This document shows positions 25,554 to 36,297 of a stretch of 64,000 bases of DNA, in pieces. A program made the translations under genes and the position numbers. Location of the stretch: NCBI RefSeq assembly GCF_029953305.1, contig NZ_JASBAN010000001.1:1325501-1389500 (forward strand). Direction: 5' to 3'. Under the pieces are notes generated by a model that worked only from the letters and a program-made list of their open reading frames with translations, had not been told where the DNA came from and did not search any database. Within the stretch, counting starts at the first letter, position 1; each line of letters opens with the position of its first letter. The stretch comes from Commensalibacter nepenthis (lineage in GTDB: Bacteria > Pseudomonadota > Alphaproteobacteria > Acetobacterales > Acetobacteraceae).

Positions 25554-27836
25554 TTACATAGAAGCTGTAAATGTACGATTAATGACATCATTTTGCTGTT
25601 CAGTAGTAAGCGAGTTAAATCTCACTGCATATCCAGAAACACGGATGGTTAGGCTTGGATATTTCTCTGGATGTTGTTGCGCATCAACCAAAGTTTCTTT
25701 GTTAAAGACGTTCACATTCAGATGCTGCCCCCCTTCGCGATTATCATTATGGTGGAAATATCCATCCATCATACCCGCAAGGTTTGCTTTACGCACAGAA
25801 TCGTCTTTTCCTAAAGCATTTGGAATAATAGAGAATGTATACGAAATCCCATCTTTTGCATAAGCATAAGGAAGTTTAGCAACGGAAGTTAATGAAGCAA
25901 CAGCACCCTTTTTATCACGCCCATGCATTGGATTTGCACCAGGTCCAAACGGAGCCCCTGCACGACGACCATCGGGGGTATTGCCTGTTTTTTTACCATA
26001 AACGACATTTGACGTAATAGTTAATACAGATTGTGTTGGTATGGCGCCACGATACATAGGAAGTTTGCCGATTTTCTTCATGAAGCGTTCGACAAGATCA
26101 CATGCGATATCATCTACACGATTATCATTATTTCCGAATTGAGGATATTCCCCTTCAATTTCAAAATCAACGGCAACACCATTTTCATCACGAATTGGAC
26201 GCACTTTGGCATATTTAATGGCTGATAATGAATCTGCAGCAACGGAAAGTCCTGCAATACCACAAGCCATTGTGCGAATAATATCGCGGTCGTGTAAAGC
26301 CATTAAGGCTGCTTCATAGCTATATTTATCGTGCATATAATGGATGCAGTTCAGTGCGGTGACATATTGTTTTGCCAACCAACCCATAAAATTATCCATA
26401 CCTGCCATAACTTTATCAAAGTCAAGTAATTCATCCATCATTGGGGCTGTTTTAGGGCCAACTTGAAGTTTGGATTTTTCATCAATACCACCATTGATAA
26501 CGTAAAGTAATGTTTTGGCAAGGTTTGCACGTGCGCCAAAGAATTGCATTTGTTTGCCAACCACCATTGGGCTAACACAACATGCGATGGCATAATCGTC
26601 ACTGTTAAAATCAGGACGCATTAAATCATCATTTTCATATTGCAATGATGAAGTGTCAATAGACACTTTACTGCTGAATTCTTTGAACCCTCGAGGAAGT
26701 TTTTCAGACCATAGAATAGTCATGTTCGGCTCTGGAGAAGGTCCCATTGTATAAAGTGTATTTAGGAAACGAAAAGAATTTTTGGTGACTAACGTACGAC
26801 CATCCAGCCCCATGCCACCAACAGATTCTGTTGCCCAGATTGGATCACCAGAGAAAAGCTCGTCATATTCTGGTGTACGAAGGAAACGAACCATTCGTAA
26901 CTTCATGACAAAATGATCGATAAATTCTTGTGCTTGTTCTTCGGTAATTACACCATTATCAAGATCACGTTGAATATAAATGTCTAAGAATGTAGAGGTG
27001 CGTCCCAAAGACATTGCTGCACCATTCTGAGATTTTACAGCTGCTAGATAGGCAAAATATGTCCATTGGATGGCTTCTTGAGCATTGGTTGCTGGCTCAG
27101 AGATATCATATCCATAGGATGCTGCCATGGTTTTCATATCATTTAAGGCACGATATTGTTCCGTAATTTCTTCACGTAAACGAATAGTTTCTTCTAGATT
27201 CTTACCAGTTTCTAAGTCTTGTTGTAGTGAATCAAACTGTTTGCGTTTATCCGCCATTAAAAAGTCAATACCATACAGGGCTACACGGCGATAATCCCCA
27301 ATAATACGACCGCGACCATACGCATCAGGAAGACCTGTGATGACACCTGACTTACGACAAGCCATGATTTCTGGTGTATAAACATCGAAAACGCCTTGGT
27401 TATGGGTTTTGCGATATTTTGTAAAGATTTCTAATACTTCAGGATCCAAAGCTTTATCATAAGCTTTACAAGAGCTTTCAATCATACGAATACCACCATT
27501 GGGCATGATCGCACGTTTTAATGGCTTGTCTGTTTGCAAACCAACGATTTTTTCCAAGGATTTATCAATATATCCAGCTTCATGAGATGTAATGGATGAG
27601 ATAATTTTCGTATCAAAATCGAGTGGTGCCTTGGTGGCATTTTCGATTTTAATCCCTTCCATGACTTCAGCCCATAATGTATCCGTTGCTTGAGTGGCAG
27701 AGGCTAAAAAGGTTTCATCCCCCTCATAAGGGGTATAGTTATCTTGGATAAAGTCACGAACTTCAACTTTGCTTTTCCAAGAAAAACCTTTAAATCCTTT
27801 CCAAGCGATGGCTTGTTTTTCAGTAAGGTTAGACAT
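25554..27836 (-). CDS. pflB: formate C-acetyltransferase (pyruvate formate-lyase)
   Basis: Splits pyruvate and CoA to acetyl-CoA and formate without oxygen. Start ATG at 27836 has GGAG at a good distance; a second ATG at 27848 overlaps that site. 760 residues, the full E. coli PflB length. The catalytic cysteine pair is in IACCVSPM and the glycyl radical site in [13 protein letters not shown] near the C-terminus. Long stretches ([45 protein letters not shown]) read almost as in enterobacteria. No focA formate channel is adjacent. The enzyme is destroyed by oxygen, so its presence in an aerobic lineage is notable. Confidence 0.97.
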   Translation of the reverse strand: MSNLTEKQAIAWKGFKGFSWKSKVEVRDFIQDNYTPYEGDETFLASATQATDTLWAEVMEGIKIENATKAPLDFDTKIISSITSHEAGYIDKSLEKIVGLQTDKPLKRAIMPNGGIRMIESSCKAYDKALDPEVLEIFTKYRKTHNQGVFDVYTPEIMACRKSGVITGLPDAYGRGRIIGDYRRVALYGIDFLMADKRKQFDSLQQDLETGKNLEETIRLREEITEQYRALNDMKTMAASYGYDISEPATNAQEAIQWTYFAYLAAVKSQNGAAMSLGRTSTFLDIYIQRDLDNGVITEEQAQEFIDHFVMKLRMVRFLRTPEYDELFSGDPIWATESVGGMGLDGRTLVTKNSFRFLNTLYTMGPSPEPNMTILWSEKLPRGFKEFSSKVSIDTSSLQYENDDLMRPDFNSDDYAIACCVSPMVVGKQMQFFGARANLAKTLLYVINGGIDEKSKLQVGPKTAPMMDELLDFDKVMAGMDNFMGWLAKQYVTALNCIHYMHDKYSYEAALMALHDRDIIRTMACGIAGLSVAADSLSAIKYAKVRPIRDENGVAVDFEIEGEYPQFGNNDNRVDDIACDLVERFMKKIGKLPMYRGAIPTQSVLTITSNVVYGKKTGNTPDGRRAGAPFGPGANPMHGRDKKGAVASLTSVAKLPYAYAKDGISYTFSIIPNALGKDDSVRKANLAGMMDGYFHHNDNREGGQHLNVNVFNKETLVDAQQHPEKYPSLTIRVSGYAVRFNSLTTEQQNDVINRTFTASM

Positions 27837-28298
27837 ATTGATCTCCATAAATCATTTAATAAGAGAAAGTCGTTTTCATTTTATGATGAAATGATAGGCA
27901 AATCCTTTTTTAATACGTTACCGAAAACAATAATGAAGAATATTCGTATTCAATTTAATAATAAGAATAATAAGATTTAATGTTCGAATAATATGAGATG
28001 CATAAAATTGAATAAAACAGCGTAAATTGGCGAGACCTCTGAATAAAAAGCAAGAGGCGTTAAAGAAAATTTTATATTTCGCCAGTCTCTTCATAGATTC
28101 TAACTTTATAGAATATTCACTATATTGTCATAATGATATTAAATCACGTTATTGTGATTTTTATTCTAGGGTTAAATCTGAATCTTTTCAAGGGTTAACT
28201 GATATTTTTTGTAAATAAAGTTAATCATTTATTAATAATTATAAAATCTGTTAGAGTGGGTGTTGATATGTAATTTTATAGTAAACAAGGAAATAATT
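27837..28298. other. regulatory/intergenic region between divergent pflB and gldA
   Basis: About 460 AT-rich bases holding the promoters of the two divergent genes. It contains a palindrome AAATCAC (28141-28147) and GTGATTT (28154-28160) with a 6-base loop, which could be an operator or a hairpin, and the open frame described at 28027-28218. I found no match to the FNR consensus TTGAT-N4-ATCAA. Confidence 0.45.
28027..28218 (+). other. possible short coding region or gene remnant
   Basis: A 63-codon frame beginning at TTG reads MARPLNKKQEALKKILYFA and ends DIFCK. The composition is protein-like and the basic N-terminus resembles the start of small DNA-binding proteins, but no family is recognised. 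There is no ribosome binding site; the frame is open a few codons further upstream (IKQRK) without an ATG. It could be the remnant of a regulator transferred with the fermentation genes. Weak call. Confidence 0.25.
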
Positions 28299-29399
28299 AT
28301 GTCACATCTTCCTCGTACAGTTACGTCTCCTAAGAAATTTATTATTGGTAGCGGGATTTTAAAAGAGCTGCATGAATATATCAAAGATTTCGGCACGAAT
28401 GCGTTGTTACTCTGTGATGAATTTATTATAGAACGCGTTCATCAAGACACGTTGCCTTACTTACATATGGCTGGATTAAATGGTAAGGTTGAAAAATTTA
28501 ATTATGAATGCACAGATGCTGAAATTAAGCGGATTATCAACGTTATAGATGCATCCTCTGCGAATATTATCGTTGGAATTGGTGGCGGGAAAACGTTGGA
28601 TACGGCGAAAGCAGTTGCTTTTTATAAAAAAATTCCCGTTATTATTTTTCCAACGATTGCTTCAACGGATGCGCCTTGTACTGCACTGACAGTTATTTAC
28701 AAAGAGGATGGGGCATTTGATCGTTACTTATATTTGCCACAAAATCCAGATGTTGTGATTGCTGATACCTCAATTATTGCACGGGCTCCAGCACGATTTT
28801 TTGCAGCTGGTGTAGGGGATGCGTTGGCAACTTATTTTGAGGCAAGAGCGTGTTACGCTGTGGATGGGGTCAATTTAGTGCTTAAAAGACCTTCTCGCAC
28901 GGGTTTAGGGCTCGCACATTTATGCTATCAAGTATTACAAGAAAATGTTGAATGCGCCATGGATGCGGTGCGTGATAAGATCGTAACCCCTGCATTGGAA
29001 CAAATAATTGAAGCCACGATTTATTTGAGTGGTGTTGGTGCAGAATCTGGTGGACTAGCAGCAGCACATGCGGTCAATAATGGCATGTCGATGGTTCCAG
29101 ATTTACATAAAGCACAACATGGTGAAAAAGTGGCTTTTGGGTTATTGACACAGCTGGTTTTGGAAAATGCACCGAAACATGAATTTGAAGAAGTCATTCG
29201 GATTATGAAAGTGGTGGGGTTACCGTTGACGTTACAAGATATGGGATTGACCCAATTTATTGAGCAAGAATGGCGTAAAGTTGCCGAAATTGCATGTGAT
29301 AAACATGATACGATGATGAATATGCCTAAAAAGATAACACCAGAAATACTTTATGACGCTATGATTGCTGCTAATAACTTGGCTGAACGATATAAATAA
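28299..29399 (+). CDS. gldA: glycerol dehydrogenase
   Basis: NAD-dependent oxidation of glycerol to dihydroxyacetone, or the reverse. Start ATG at 28299 with AAGGAAAT upstream gives 366 residues as in E. coli GldA. Motifs: GIGGGKTLDTAKA (NAD loop, about 93-105), TIASTDAPCTAL, metal ligands in GVGDALATYFEARA (Asp), ESGGLAAAHAVNNGM (His) and KAQHGEKVAFG (His). Divergent from pflB; together with PFL and the Fe-ADH it forms a fermentation/redox block. Confidence 0.95.
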   Translation: MSHLPRTVTSPKKFIIGSGILKELHEYIKDFGTNALLLCDEFIIERVHQDTLPYLHMAGLNGKVEKFNYECTDAEIKRIINVIDASSANIIVGIGGGKTLDTAKAVAFYKKIPVIIFPTIASTDAPCTALTVIYKEDGAFDRYLYLPQNPDVVIADTSIIARAPARFFAAGVGDALATYFEARACYAVDGVNLVLKRPSRTGLGLAHLCYQVLQENVECAMDAVRDKIVTPALEQIIEATIYLSGVGAESGGLAAAHAVNNGMSMVPDLHKAQHGEKVAFGLLTQLVLENAPKHEFEEVIRIMKVVGLPLTLQDMGLTQFIEQEWRKVAEIACDKHDTMMNMPKKITPEILYDAMIAANNLAERYK

Positions 29400-29511
29400 T
29401 TGTTTTATCTACTATAATCTTGCCACCAAGATATTTTTTGAAAAAGTTAATGCTTGTAAATCAGAGTATTTTCTTGTAGAATGATAAAAAATTATCTTCC
29501 TTATTGTGGGG

Positions 29512-29537
29512 GGTGGCCTTAGTCGGTCACCTTTTTT
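29512..29537 (+). promoter_or_regulatory. terminator-like leader hairpin directly before rimP
   Basis: GGTGGCC and GGTCACC pair over a 6-base loop (one G-T) and are followed by six T; the TTG start of rimP comes three bases later. It looks like an intrinsic terminator abutting the start codon. I recall a conserved 'rimP leader' RNA of this kind, but cannot verify that this is a member. It could end gldA transcription, attenuate the rimP-nusA-infB operon, or both. Confidence 0.6.
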
Positions 29538-29540
29538 GTT

Positions 29541-30158
29541 TTGGATTCATTAGAATTTTCAGATAACCGTCTTGAACGTCGTATTGCGGCATTGATCGAA
29601 CCAACATTGGTCGATATGGGCTACGAAGTTGTTAGAATTATGATTTTAGGCAAAGTTGCATTGACCTTGCAAATTATGGTCGATCGTGCCGATGGATCAT
29701 TGATTAACGTCGAAGATTGCGAACAGATCAGCCATGCTGTCAGCGCAATTTTAGATGTCAGTGATCCCATTGAGGGTGCATGGACACTAGAAGTTTCTTC
29801 TGCTGGGATTGATCGTCCTTTGGTTCGCCCAAAAGATTGGAATCGTTTTGCTGGTCACTTGGCAAAAGCCGAAACCATGATCCCTGTCGAAGGCAGAAGA
29901 CGCTTTTCTGGTATCGCTTTGGGTGCAGATGATGAATATGCTCGGATGCGTTTAGATGATGGCTTAGAAGTGGCACTGCCATTCTCTGAGATTCGTAAAG
30001 CGAAACTGGTCTTAACGGATGCATTAATCGATGCGTGTCAGCATATGTTGGGTTCTGGTGGTGCTGTATCTGATGAATCGTCAGAAGTTGTTGAAGAAGA
30101 TACAAAAAAAGACCAGTCAAAACGATCTGGTAAACATAATCGTTATAAAACACATTGA
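29541..30158 (+). CDS. rimP: ribosome maturation factor RimP
   Basis: Needed for 30S subunit assembly. 205 residues with [23 protein letters not shown] at the N-terminus, the [21 protein letters not shown] segment and [12 protein letters not shown], all standard RimP landmarks, and a Lys/Ser-rich tail. The start is TTG at 29541; an in-frame TAG at 29520-29522 rules out a longer ATG form, and there is no ribosome binding site, only the U-run of the leader hairpin. First gene of rimP-nusA-ylxR-infB-rbfA. Confidence 0.93.
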   Translation: MDSLEFSDNRLERRIAALIEPTLVDMGYEVVRIMILGKVALTLQIMVDRADGSLINVEDCEQISHAVSAILDVSDPIEGAWTLEVSSAGIDRPLVRPKDWNRFAGHLAKAETMIPVEGRRRFSGIALGADDEYARMRLDDGLEVALPFSEIRKAKLVLTDALIDACQHMLGSGGAVSDESSEVVEEDTKKDQSKRSGKHNRYKTH

Positions 30159-30167
30159 GAGGTTTCA

Positions 30168-31700
30168 ATGGATACGTCTGTTTCTCGTCCTGAGTTATTA
30201 TTAGTTGCGGATGCGGTTGCTCGTGAAAAAGCGATTAGTCGAGATGAAGTGCTTGAGGCCATGGAACAGGCCATTCAAAAGGCTGGTCGCGCTAAATATG
30301 GTCATGAAAAAGATATTCGTGCAGTGATTGATCGCAAAACTGGAGAGGTTCGCCTTTCTCGTTGGACAGAAGTTGTAGAAGAGGTCGAGCACGAAGATTC
30401 TCAGATCCCTTATGCAATTGCGATTAAAATTCAGCCTAATATTAAAATTGGTGAACATATTATTGATCCATTACCTCCGATTGACTTTGGACGAATCGCA
30501 GCACAAACAGCAAAGCAAGTTATTGTGCAACGCGTTCGTGAGTTTGAGCGTAATCGTCAATATGAAGATTTCAAAGACCGCGTAGGTGAAATTGTTAATG
30601 GCACCATTAAACGTACAGAATATGGAAATTTATTGGTTGAAATCGGTAGTTCAGAAGCATTATTGCGTCGTGACGAATTGATTCCTCGTGAAAATTTCCG
30701 TAACTCTGAACGGGTTCGCGCCTATATTTATGACGTTCGCAAAGAACCTCGTGGTCCACAGATTTTCTTATCTCGCTCTCATCCAGCATTTTTGGCAAAA
30801 TTATTTGCTCAAGAAGTGCCCGAGATTTATGATGGTATTATTGAAATTAAAGCGGTTGCAAGAGATCCTGGTTCTCGTGCGAAGATGGCTGTGACCTCAA
30901 AAGATACGACGATTGATCCTATAGGTGCTTGTGTAGGTGTCAGAGGCTCGCGTGTTCAAGCGGTTGTGCAAGAGCTGCAAGGCGAAAAGATTGATATCGT
31001 GCCTTGGAGTGGTCAAGCTGCAACCTTTGTTGTGAATGCATTGGCACCAGCTGAAGTTACCAAAGTGGTGATGGATGAAGAAGCAGGTCGTGTCGAAGTG
31101 GTTGTTCCTGACGATCAACTCAGTCTAGCGATTGGTCGACGTGGTCAAAATGTTCGTTTGGCAAGTCAATTAACCCGTTGGGACATCGATATTTTGACCG
31201 AGACAGAAGAATCCGAACGCAGACAAGAAGAGTTCAAAACCAGAACCGCAACTCTGGTGAATGATTTGGATGTGGATGATGTTATTGCGGGTCTATTGGT
31301 TACAGAAGGGTTCCACAATATTGATGAACTGGCATTTGCAGCACCAGAAGAAATTGCTGAAATTGATGGTTTTGATGAAAATGTTGCCGCAGAGCTTGTG
31401 CAACGTGCTGAAGAATTTTTGGTTAAACAACAAGATTCTTTGGATCAAAAACGTCAAGAGCTTGGTGTAACAGATGATATTGTTGAGCTTGATTGCTTTA
31501 CACCGCAAATGTTGATATTGTTGGGCGAAAAGGGTGTTAAAACGCTTGATGATTTGGCAGACCTTGCCAGTGATGAGTTGATTGATATTTTGGGAACAGA
31601 TTCTTTGGACGAAGAAACTGCCAATGCTATCATTATGCGTGCGAGAGAACATTGGTTTGATGATGAAGAAGGTCAAGAGCCTCAGGAAAATGAAGGATAA
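30168..31700 (+). CDS. nusA: transcription termination/antitermination factor NusA
   Basis: Binds RNA polymerase and nascent RNA. 510 residues: N-terminal polymerase-binding domain, an S1 domain at about 135-200 (VGEIVNGTIKRTEYGNLLVEIG), two KH domains (VGVRGSRVQAVVQELQGEK and AIGRRGQNVRLASQLT), then two acidic helix-hairpin repeats (EGFHNIDELAFA and EKGVKTLDDLADLA). GAGAGGTTTCA precedes the ATG, nine bases after rimP. Domain set is complete for an alphaproteobacterial NusA. Confidence 0.96.
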   Translation: MDTSVSRPELLLVADAVAREKAISRDEVLEAMEQAIQKAGRAKYGHEKDIRAVIDRKTGEVRLSRWTEVVEEVEHEDSQIPYAIAIKIQPNIKIGEHIIDPLPPIDFGRIAAQTAKQVIVQRVREFERNRQYEDFKDRVGEIVNGTIKRTEYGNLLVEIGSSEALLRRDELIPRENFRNSERVRAYIYDVRKEPRGPQIFLSRSHPAFLAKLFAQEVPEIYDGIIEIKAVARDPGSRAKMAVTSKDTTIDPIGACVGVRGSRVQAVVQELQGEKIDIVPWSGQAATFVVNALAPAEVTKVVMDEEAGRVEVVVPDDQLSLAIGRRGQNVRLASQLTRWDIDILTETEESERRQEEFKTRTATLVNDLDVDDVIAGLLVTEGFHNIDELAFAAPEEIAEIDGFDENVAAELVQRAEEFLVKQQDSLDQKRQELGVTDDIVELDCFTPQMLILLGEKGVKTLDDLADLASDELIDILGTDSLDEETANAIIMRAREHWFDDEEGQEPQENEG

Positions 31701-31770
31701 TTAAGCCAATTTGTGTAATATTTGTAGCTGTTTTGATGAAACCTCTTTTAATTCTTGGTAAACTGCGGTA

Positions 31771-32352
31771 ATGATGAAGAAATCTGAAGCACCAAAGGAA
31801 CAACGTTGTTGTTTGGTCACAAGAGAGAAAGGTCGTCCAGAAGATTTGATTCGTTTTGTTGTATCCCCTGATGAAATGGTGGTTCCTGATTTAACAGAGC
31901 GTCTTCCTGGACGAGGAATGTGGTTGCAAGCCAATCAAAGCGTGCTGCATACAGCAATACAACGCCGTATGTTTTCCAAAGCAGCGCAATGCCAAGTAAA
32001 AGTCCCAGATAATTTATTATCGATCATTATTGATGGTTTAAAATTTAGGATAAAAGATGGTTTGGGTCTTGCAAGGCGTGCTGGACAGATTACATATGGT
32101 TTTGTAAAAGTAAGGGAAAAGATTTCTCAAAATAATGTTGGGTTAATCATACAAGCCACAGATGGTAGTGAAGACGAAAAAAAACGTTTACTCTCTGGGG
32201 CAAAAAATTTGCCAGTAGTCGCAATTTTTACGGGTGAGGAGTTGGGAAAATTCTTTGGTCGTGATTATGTGGTTCATGCGGCAATTCACACAGGTTCGTT
32301 TGCGGGTCGTATTTTGAATGACAGTAAACGTTTGGCAGGGTTTATCAATTAA
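31771..32352 (+). CDS. YlxR (DUF448) - L7Ae-like fusion RNA-binding protein
   Basis: 193 residues. The first about 85 are a YlxR/DUF448 domain with RCCLVTREKGRPEDLIRFV and the GRGMWL motif; the rest is an L7Ae/L30e-like fold (LGLARRAGQITYGFVKVRE, AKNLPVVAIFTGEELGKFFGRD). The fusion is typical of alphaproteobacteria and always sits between nusA and infB. It binds RNA or RNase P in some bacteria; the precise role of the fusion is not established. Possibly two Met start codons in tandem. Confidence 0.9.
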   Translation: MMKKSEAPKEQRCCLVTREKGRPEDLIRFVVSPDEMVVPDLTERLPGRGMWLQANQSVLHTAIQRRMFSKAAQCQVKVPDNLLSIIIDGLKFRIKDGLGLARRAGQITYGFVKVREKISQNNVGLIIQATDGSEDEKKRLLSGAKNLPVVAIFTGEELGKFFGRDYVVHAAIHTGSFAGRILNDSKRLAGFIN

Positions 32353-32406
32353 GGTATTGGGTTCGACGGGTTAGATCCGGCGAATGGATAAAGAATAGGC
32401 AGGTAT

Positions 32407-35271
32407 ATGAGCGAAGGCAACGATCAAGAACAAGGGCAAGGCAAAAAACGTCTATCTTTACGTTCGCCAGTAAGACAAGATGCAGGACGTACAGTCGATG
32501 CTGGGTCTATAAGACAAAGCTTTAGCCATGGGCGTACAAAAGTTGTGCAAGTAGAAGTGCGCAAGAAACGTGGTGCTTCTGGAAACAGTGAAAAAGCAAC
32601 GGGGGCTTCAACTGGGGTTGCTCGTAAACCAGCAGCCAAGAAAACAGCGGGTGGATCAACTGGCAAACGTGCTTTGACAGCTTCAGAATTGGCGACACGT
32701 CAACGTGTGTTAGAAGAACAACGTCTTGATTTACAGCGCAAGGAAGCTGAGCGCAGAGAGCAAGAAAAAATTGCTATTCTCTCAGCTGCCGAAGAAGCAA
32801 AACGTCGCGAAGAAGAAAAAATTCAGCAAGAGGCTGCAGCTGCACAAGCTGCCAAAGAAGCCGAGCAAGCAGCACGCTTAGAAGCTGAAGCTATTGCAGA
32901 ACAAGCAAAAGTTGAAAAGAATATTGTTGAAAAAGAGACTGTTAAAAAACAACCTTCTGCACCTAAATCCGTTGGCGGTGCTAAAAAGAATGGTGATCAA
33001 TCTTTTTCGATGCGGAAAACGAAGGTTTCACATACACCAATCCCTGGTGAAATTACATTGGCTCCAACGCCAAAGCCCGTAGAACCTTTGGCAAAACGTG
33101 CAGTGATGCCAAGCAAGCCTGCATCAAAAGCAAATTCTATGCCTGCTGGTCTGGAAAATGAGAAAAATGCAGGTTTTGCTGGACGTAAAGCCGATAAAGA
33201 CGACAAAACGATTAAGAAAAGTGGCGATTTTATTCGTACACGTTCTGCTTCTCATGATGATTCTGATGGTGAAGAGGGAGACGGCCGTAAAGGTGGTTCT
33301 CGTCGTAGTGCTGGCGCGGGTGCTGGTGCAGGCCGCAAAGTCAGTGGTGGTCGTGGCAAAAGTGGTGATAACCGTCGCTCTGGAAAAATTGATATTCAGG
33401 CAGCGATTGAAGGTGAAGATGACAAAGTTCGTTCATTAGCCTCTGTTCGTCGCCAAAGAGAACGCGAACGCCGTCAAGCTGAATTGGAAAGATTACGTGC
33501 AGATCAAGTTAAAGTTGTGCGTGATGTTACATTGCCCGAAACCATTACTGTGCAAGAATTAGCTAACCGTATGGCAGCACGTCAAGGGGATGTGATTAAA
33601 GCCTTGATGAAAATGGGTGTAATGGCTACGGTCAATCAGTCACTGGATGCAGATACTGCGGAATTGGTTATTGAAGAATTTGGTCATCGTGTTCATCGTG
33701 TTGCCGACAGTGACGTTGAGTTGGGTATTGAAGGTATCGAAGATACAACTGAAAATCTACTTGCTCGTCCGCCTGTTGTGACGGTCATGGGACATGTCGA
33801 TCATGGTAAAACCTCTTTGCTAGATGCGTTACGGACGACGGATACAGCCAGGGGCGAAGCAGGTGGAATTACCCAGCATATTGGTGCTTATCAAGTAAAA
33901 CTTCTTTCTGGTGCTAGAATTACATTCTTAGATACTCCAGGTCATGAAGCCTTTACAGCAATGCGTTCTCGTGGTGCATCTGTAACCGATATTGTGGTGT
34001 TGGTTGTTGCTGCTGATGATGGGGTTATGCCTCAAACCATCGAAGCAATTAAACATGCTAAGGCTGCTGGCGTTCCTATCATTGTTGCAATTAATAAATG
34101 CGACTTGCCTGGTGCTAATCCAGACCGTGTTCGACAAGAATTACTGCAATATGAAATTGTTGTTGAACAAATGGGTGGTGATACTCAGGATGTAGAAGTT
34201 TCAGCTAAAAAGCGTATTGGGTTAGATAAACTTGAAGAAGCCATTATTCTGTTGGCTGAAGTTCAAGAGTTAAAAGCAAATCCAAATCGTATTGCCGAAG
34301 GTGCAGTGATTGAAAGCCGTCTGGATAAAGGTCGTGGACCTGTTGCAACTTTATTAGTACAAAAAGGAACCTTGAACAAAGGGGACGTGATTGTTGCTGG
34401 TGCTGAATGGGGACGTGTTCGTGCGATGCTTGATGATAAAAGCGTGAATATGAAGCATGCGGGTCCTTCTGCTCCTGTAGAGTTATTAGGGTTGACGGGT
34501 GTGCCTCGTGCGGGTGAGCCTTTTATTGTGGTTGATAGCGAAAGCAAAGCCAGAGAAATTTCTGAGTTCAGACAACGTAAAGTGCGTGAAAAACAAGCTG
34601 CAGTTCGTCTGGCTGCTCGTGGTACTTTGGATCAAATGCTAGAACGTATTCAAGCTGGTGAACAAAAAGAAGTTGCTGTTTTGATTAAAGCAGATGTTCA
34701 AGGTTCTGCTGAAGCAATTCAAACCACAGTGTTAAAACTTGAGCATGAAGAAATTAAAGTCAATGTAATCTCTGCAACTGTTGGTCAGATTACAGAAAGT
34801 GATGTTCAGCTTGCGAAAGCATCGAATGCCATTATTGTTGCCTTTAATGTTCGTGCAACTGTGCAAGCAAGAGAGTTAGCACAACAAGAAGATGTGGATA
34901 TTCATTATTATTCAATTATTTATCAAGTCATTGATGATATTGAGAAGTTGATTAAAGGGCGGATTGCTCCGAAACAACGTGAAAAATTCTTGGGTTATGC
35001 AGAAATCCGCAAAGTCTTCTCTATTGGTAAGACAATAAAGGTTGCGGGTTGTTATGTCACACAGGGCGTTGTCCGTCGTGGATGTGGTGTGCGCTTGCTA
35101 CGTGATAACGTGGTTATTCACGCTGGTAACTTAAGCCAATTGAAACGCTTTAAAGACGATGTCAAAGAAGTTGCTCATGAATATGAATGCGGACTTTCTT
35201 TCGCAGGATTTAATGATCTACGTGAAGGTGATGTGGTTGAGTGTTACGAAATGGAAACTATTGAATCGTAA
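32407..35271 (+). CDS. infB: translation initiation factor IF-2
   Basis: GTPase that brings initiator tRNA to the 30S subunit; 954 residues. A long N-terminal half is low-complexity: Glu/Ala/Lys/Arg-rich coiled coil (about 95-180) and a Gly/Arg/Ser-rich stretch near 300-330. The conserved part begins at about 375 with [12 protein letters not shown], then the G domain with [19 protein letters not shown] and NKCDLPG. Domains II, III and the fMet-tRNA-binding C-terminal domain ([25 protein letters not shown]) follow. Its stop overlaps the rbfA start by one base. Confidence 0.97.
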   Translation: MSEGNDQEQGQGKKRLSLRSPVRQDAGRTVDAGSIRQSFSHGRTKVVQVEVRKKRGASGNSEKATGASTGVARKPAAKKTAGGSTGKRALTASELATRQRVLEEQRLDLQRKEAERREQEKIAILSAAEEAKRREEEKIQQEAAAAQAAKEAEQAARLEAEAIAEQAKVEKNIVEKETVKKQPSAPKSVGGAKKNGDQSFSMRKTKVSHTPIPGEITLAPTPKPVEPLAKRAVMPSKPASKANSMPAGLENEKNAGFAGRKADKDDKTIKKSGDFIRTRSASHDDSDGEEGDGRKGGSRRSAGAGAGAGRKVSGGRGKSGDNRRSGKIDIQAAIEGEDDKVRSLASVRRQRERERRQAELERLRADQVKVVRDVTLPETITVQELANRMAARQGDVIKALMKMGVMATVNQSLDADTAELVIEEFGHRVHRVADSDVELGIEGIEDTTENLLARPPVVTVMGHVDHGKTSLLDALRTTDTARGEAGGITQHIGAYQVKLLSGARITFLDTPGHEAFTAMRSRGASVTDIVVLVVAADDGVMPQTIEAIKHAKAAGVPIIVAINKCDLPGANPDRVRQELLQYEIVVEQMGGDTQDVEVSAKKRIGLDKLEEAIILLAEVQELKANPNRIAEGAVIESRLDKGRGPVATLLVQKGTLNKGDVIVAGAEWGRVRAMLDDKSVNMKHAGPSAPVELLGLTGVPRAGEPFIVVDSESKAREISEFRQRKVREKQAAVRLAARGTLDQMLERIQAGEQKEVAVLIKADVQGSAEAIQTTVLKLEHEEIKVNVISATVGQITESDVQLAKASNAIIVAFNVRATVQARELAQQEDVDIHYYSIIYQVIDDIEKLIKGRIAPKQREKFLGYAEIRKVFSIGKTIKVAGCYVTQGVVRRGCGVRLLRDNVVIHAGNLSQLKRFKDDVKEVAHEYECGLSFAGFNDLREGDVVECYEMETIES

Positions 35272-35693
35272 TGAATAAGCCTCTATTTACCGGAAAAGGT
35301 TCCTTGGGCAATATGCCCAAGGGACCATCCCAAAGACAATTGCGCGTGGCAGAAGAAGTAAGGCATGTTCTTGCAGATGTATTTGCCCGTACGGAATTTC
35401 GTGATCCTGAGTTGCGTGATAAACGGTTAACAGTGACCGAAGTCAGAATGACTCCTGATTTGCGGAATGCTATTATTTATGTTGTTCGTTTAGGACAAGA
35501 TAATGTAGAGGAGCTATTGCCTGCGTTGAAAAGAGCAGCGCCCTATCTTCGTTCTCAGTTAAGTCAAAAATTACGTTTAAAATTCTTGCCTGAATTACGG
35601 TTTCATGCCGATACAGGTTTGGACTATGCTGCTAAAATTGATGTATTGCTGCATAGCCCAGAAGTGTTGCGAGATTTAGATAAAGAAGACTAG
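35271..35693 (+). CDS. rbfA: ribosome-binding factor A
   Basis: 30S maturation factor with a KH-like fold, 140 residues. Shows [37 protein letters not shown] and [16 protein letters not shown], all family landmarks. The ATG shares its A with the infB stop (TAATG). Last gene of the rimP operon here; in many relatives truB follows directly, whereas here a minus-strand Mla operon intervenes. Confidence 0.95.
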   Translation: MNKPLFTGKGSLGNMPKGPSQRQLRVAEEVRHVLADVFARTEFRDPELRDKRLTVTEVRMTPDLRNAIIYVVRLGQDNVEELLPALKRAAPYLRSQLSQKLRLKFLPELRFHADTGLDYAAKIDVLLHSPEVLRDLDKED

Positions 35694-35697
35694 TGTA

Positions 35698-36297
35698 TTA
35701 ACGTAGCTGTTGAATAGTTGTATTTATATTATTCGTAAGCTGCGTTAGTGCATTTTGTTCTAATTTTACAATATCATTATCTGTTTGTATTGACCCTTGA
35801 ACAACAAAGTTCGTTCTTTGTTTTTGTACAGGGGCTTTGTCGTTTTGAGGAATGATAGACCATGAAGCTTCAAGGGTTAAATTTCCTATTTTATTAGCCT
35901 CTGCTTGTAAATCAAAGCGTCTGATATTAACCCTGACCTGATACGCGGGTGGGCTTGCGGGAGCTTCATCCGTAATCCATAAATGAGGATTTTTATCAGT
36001 CAAAAGATTCGTAATTAATCCCGTTGCACCAACGGATAAAATGCTGCTCATTCGACCATTAACACTGTGGTTTAACTCAGTGCCAGTGCGTGTCGTAATG
36101 TCTGTTGTATTTAAATAGTCTGGCACAGTAACTCGGGCAATATAGATGACAGACGCATTATTTGCCGCATTGAAAGCTTGTGCTGGCTTTGGTGCAATGT
36201 TGCCTTCTGTTAATGTATAATATTGTAAAGAAGGGGCAGCGCACCCCATTAATAAAGCAAAAATGCTGAGGGAGCAGTAAGTGGTTATCTTATTCAT
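35698..36297 (-). CDS. ABC-type transport auxiliary lipoprotein of the Mla/MCE operon
   Basis: 199 residues with a lipoprotein signal ending LLMGCAAP (Cys19). The mature part matches the ABC_trans_aux/PqiC-like group: LQYYTLTEG at the start, VIYIARVTVPDYLNTTDI, and later YQVRVNIRRFDLQAEANK. These lipoproteins sit at the outer membrane and complete MCE-type lipid transport systems. It overlaps the MCE gene by four bases (ATGA), so translation is coupled. Last gene of the operon; converges on rbfA with a 4-base gap. Confidence 0.82.
   Translation of the reverse strand: MNKITTYCSLSIFALLMGCAAPSLQYYTLTEGNIAPKPAQAFNAANNASVIYIARVTVPDYLNTTDITTRTGTELNHSVNGRMSSILSVGATGLITNLLTDKNPHLWITDEAPASPPAYQVRVNIRRFDLQAEANKIGNLTLEASWSIIPQNDKAPVQKQRTNFVVQGSIQTDNDIVKLEQNALTQLTNNINTTIQQLR

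Noticed and set aside
27836-28299. FNR-type operator upstream of pflB/gldA
   Set aside because: I looked for TTGAT-N4-ATCAA and found no acceptable match; the palindrome at 28141-28160 has different arms.
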